Below the pieces are notes generated by a model. That model was not told where the DNA came from, searched no databases, and saw only the letters and a program-made list of their open reading frames with translations. Positions 62,442-64,000 of a stretch of DNA of 64,000 nucleotides are shown here, one piece after another. Source of the DNA: CAYOOP01 sp964405685. GTDB taxonomy: Bacteria; Pseudomonadota; Alphaproteobacteria; Rickettsiales; SXRF01. Location: contig CAYOOP010000003.1 in NCBI GenBank assembly GCA_964405685.1, positions 124,001 to 188,000 of the forward strand. Reading direction: 5' to 3'. The position numbers and the translations under genes were made by a program. How positions within the stretch are numbered: position 1 is the first letter of the stretch; every line of letters begins with the position of its first letter.

Positions 62442-63208
62442 GCTACGTTGATCAGGTTTCAAACCCGCGCATTCGCGCGCTACAAGACAAGCTCGCAGAA
62501 TCTGTGAGCTTCTCTACGCAGATGTTACTAAGCGATATTCGCATTATCGCAGAGGAAAACCCCGAAGCTGCCCAACAAGTACGTGAAGTGCGTGATATTA
62601 TTAGCCAAATGCTAGCATACGACGAGCAAAGGAAAGCAGCTGAGAGAACCTCTTTTTCTTATGTCCAGCTTCATGATGAAAAGGTTGGGAAGAAACCTTA
62701 CGACTTTCCGATGGAAGATATAAGAACACTGATTGAATTTTGCGCATTACCATCTAACAACACGCAAGCGGTGGATAACTATCGTAAAAGTATAGTGCTT
62801 CCAGCTCAGGCACTTCAGAGGGAGAACATCCCCACCCCCATGCGCCAGTTGCAGGATTTCTTTAGAGGTCATCAAATGGAATTGCGCAGGATTTCTGCTT
62901 CTGATTTGGGTACGAAATATGGATACACCTACGAGCATGATTTTGGGAAAGCGATGGAGCTTATTAAGCTTTTGTATGCGAAGCCTGTGGAGAGCGTTTC
63001 GGCGGGATATTTCGAAAGGATTTTTCAAGAACCTAAACACAAAAAACACGTGGAAGCTTTGTTGCGGTTTGGTGAGGTGTTGAGCAAAATAAGTGATGAT
63101 CATGTCGATCTTGAGCCTGCCACGAAGAGTTACCGTTTTGGTGTGGAGCATGACTTAAACGCCTATATCCATCAACTCGTGCCCGCGCTTGCGCCTAAAA
63201 CCCGGTAG
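62438..63208 (+). CDS. Unknown protein, second of a tandem paralogous pair
   Basis: 256 residues, starting in the overlap with the first copy. It matches that protein at the blocks REVRDIISQMLAYDEQRKAA, GKKPYDFPMEDIRTLIEFC, PTPMRQLQDFFRGHQMELRR, HVEALLRFGEVLSKI and the tail LNAYIHQLVPALAPK. Divergence is high enough (I estimate roughly a quarter to a third identical by eye) that the duplication is old. Together they look like a two-gene operon of unknown role, wedged between alaC-like and trmD genes. Confidence 0.6.
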   Translation: MSYVDQVSNPRIRALQDKLAESVSFSTQMLLSDIRIIAEENPEAAQQVREVRDIISQMLAYDEQRKAAERTSFSYVQLHDEKVGKKPYDFPMEDIRTLIEFCALPSNNTQAVDNYRKSIVLPAQALQRENIPTPMRQLQDFFRGHQMELRRISASDLGTKYGYTYEHDFGKAMELIKLLYAKPVESVSAGYFERIFQEPKHKKHVEALLRFGEVLSKISDDHVDLEPATKSYRFGVEHDLNAYIHQLVPALAPKTR

Positions 63209-63249
63209 TTGGCATTGCGCTTTGGATGTATCCGCGATAAAAGCTAGCT

Positions 63250-63978
63250 ATGCATTTCACCCTCCTCACCCTCTTCCCTGAAATGTTTCCGGGGCCGTTA
63301 GCGCACTCGATTGCGGGGAAGGCGCATGCCAAGAATTTGTGGTCGTATGAGACGATTCAGATTCGGGATTTTGCAACGGATAAGCATTCCACCGTGGATG
63401 CCAAAACCTATGGTGGAGGTACGGGATTGGTGATGCGCGCGGATGTGGTGGGCGCGGCAATTGATGCGGCGAAACTCAGAAAACCAGGCTCAAAACTCAT
63501 TTATTTTACGCCGCGGGGGGTGCCACTTTCGCAGGAGCTTTTGCGTGAGCTTATTCTCCCCCATTCCCCCCCGCAAGCGGGAGGGGATTTGACCTTGCTC
63601 TGCGGGCGGTATGAGGGGGTGGATGAGAGAATTTTAGAGGAATATCAGCCGCTTGAGATAAGCCTTGGCGATTATGTGCTTTCGGGGGGGGAGATTGCGG
63701 CGCTCGTCTTTATGGATGCGGCCATCCGGCTGATTCCGGGGGTGATTAGCAAGGACGAAGCCGTGGAGACCGAAAGCTTTAGTGGCAGCGGACATTTTGC
63801 TGGACTCCTTGAATATCCTCACTATACTCTGCCGCCTTTCTGGAAGGGTCGAGCCGTCCCTGACGTGCTCACCTCCGGCAACCACCAAGCAATTGAGCGG
63901 TGGCGGCAACAGAAAGCAGAAGAAATTACCCAAGAACGCCGCCCCGATGTGTGGGAGCGCAGAAACGATAAAGGATAG
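63250..63978 (+). CDS. trmD: TrmD, tRNA (guanine-N1)-methyltransferase
   Basis: A 242-residue SPOUT methyltransferase that makes m1G37. MHFTLLTLFPEMFPGPLAHS, IQIRDFATDKHSTVDAKTYG, GGGTGLVMRADVV, TLLCGRYEGVDERILEEYQP, the knot LSLGDYVLSGGEIAALVFMD-like segment (EISLGDYVLSGGEIAAL) and EYPHYTLPPFWKGRAVPDVL are all present. Residues about 104-114 (HSPPQAGGD) come from a GC-rich palindrome at 63556-63593 in a loop before LLCGRYEG. The gene is normally in rpsP-rimM-trmD-rplS; rpsP and rimM are absent here, while a probable rplS follows. Confidence 0.95.
   Translation: MHFTLLTLFPEMFPGPLAHSIAGKAHAKNLWSYETIQIRDFATDKHSTVDAKTYGGGTGLVMRADVVGAAIDAAKLRKPGSKLIYFTPRGVPLSQELLRELILPHSPPQAGGDLTLLCGRYEGVDERILEEYQPLEISLGDYVLSGGEIAALVFMDAAIRLIPGVISKDEAVETESFSGSGHFAGLLEYPHYTLPPFWKGRAVPDVLTSGNHQAIERWRQQKAEEITQERRPDVWERRNDKG
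63556..63593. repeat. CTCCC-type palindrome inside trmD
   Basis: CTCCCCCATTCCCCCCCGC, AA, GCGGGAGGGGATTTGAC: a hairpin with an approximate CCCCTCCCGC/GCGGGAGGGG stem, similar in style to the repeat at 36228. It is translated in frame as LPHSPPQAGGDL in a TrmD loop of variable length. Confidence 0.6.
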
Positions 63979-63984
63979 ACGCAA

Positions 63985-64000
63985 ATGAACATGCTCGAAA
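63985..64000 (+). CDS. rplS: Probable rplS (ribosomal protein L19), first codons only
   Basis: ATG at 63985 reading MNMLE to the window edge, 6 bp after the trmD stop. The sequence is too short to identify; the call rests on the near-universal trmD-rplS order and the resemblance to L19 starts (MNxIxQLE). Confidence 0.4.

Overview
The window is a gene-dense chromosomal segment of an alphaproteobacterium. This rests on a CtrA cell-cycle regulator with perfect TTAA-N7-TTAA boxes, a CpaBCDE-type Flp pilus locus, FliI and flagellin, a class I PHA synthase, an alphaproteobacterial-style XRE regulator and an mdh-sucC-sucD operon. The genes describe a free-living or facultative, flagellated and piliated Gram-negative cell with a TCA cycle and carbon storage. 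I cannot fix the order or genus from sequence alone. I recognise no rRNA, tRNA, CRISPR array, prophage or transposase.

Layout. 0-4 kb: cpaB-C-D-E (minus strand; cpaE runs off the left edge). 4-6.7 kb: GT-C-type membrane glycosyltransferase, NAD kinase, two small unknowns. 6.9-13.5 kb: nitronate monooxygenase-like enzyme, RodZ-like HTH membrane protein, tsaB, miaB, SurA-like chaperone, diguanylate cyclase, unknown membrane protein. 13.6-18.5 kb: fliI and ctrA divergent around a CtrA box, then SGNH hydrolase, pirin, unknown. 18.6-22.8 kb: sucA, CPBP membrane protein, SRAP protein. 23.2-26.6 kb: an unusual secretin / ABC-2 permease / helical-repeat protein cluster. 26.8-37.3 kb: rpoD, then bamD-recN-ligA-prmA-pepP-znuA tightly packed. 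37.5-41.6 kb: large flagellin and a split MetH. 41.7-47 kb: cysS, sucD, sucC and mdh on the minus strand, with a GIY-YIG element between sucC and sucD. 47.1-53.4 kb: MHS-type transporter, DUF475/TerC protein, prepilin peptidase and a fused Nfn-like flavoprotein. 53.5-64 kb: TIGR03118-like protein, regulators, phaC, proline-rich lipoprotein, alaC-like aminotransferase, a tandem pair of unknown paralogues, trmD and the first codons of a probable rplS.

The most striking feature is a family of palindromic repeats (outer ends GTCAT...ATGAC, inner ends usually GGATCT, GGATCC or AATCC). The usual form is two hairpins facing each other around a spacer of about 10-15 bp. One copy carries a GIY-YIG nuclease gene in place of the spacer (44054-44439), which suggests an autonomous element and its non-autonomous derivatives. 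Copies or single hairpins lie in frame inside sucA, ligA (twice) and the Nfn-like gene, and form the 3' end of tsaB. A second palindrome type has displaced the signal peptide of znuA and sits in trmD. This resembles the Rickettsia palindromic elements that insert into proteins, but here a candidate mobilising nuclease is visible.

Functional links: CtrA boxes precede ctrA/fliI, the flagellin gene and the diguanylate cyclase, giving a small cell-cycle/motility regulon. The Flp genes, the prepilin peptidase and the second secretin are envelope machinery that could cooperate. SucA, SucCD and Mdh supply part of the TCA cycle; no sucB or lpd is in the window.
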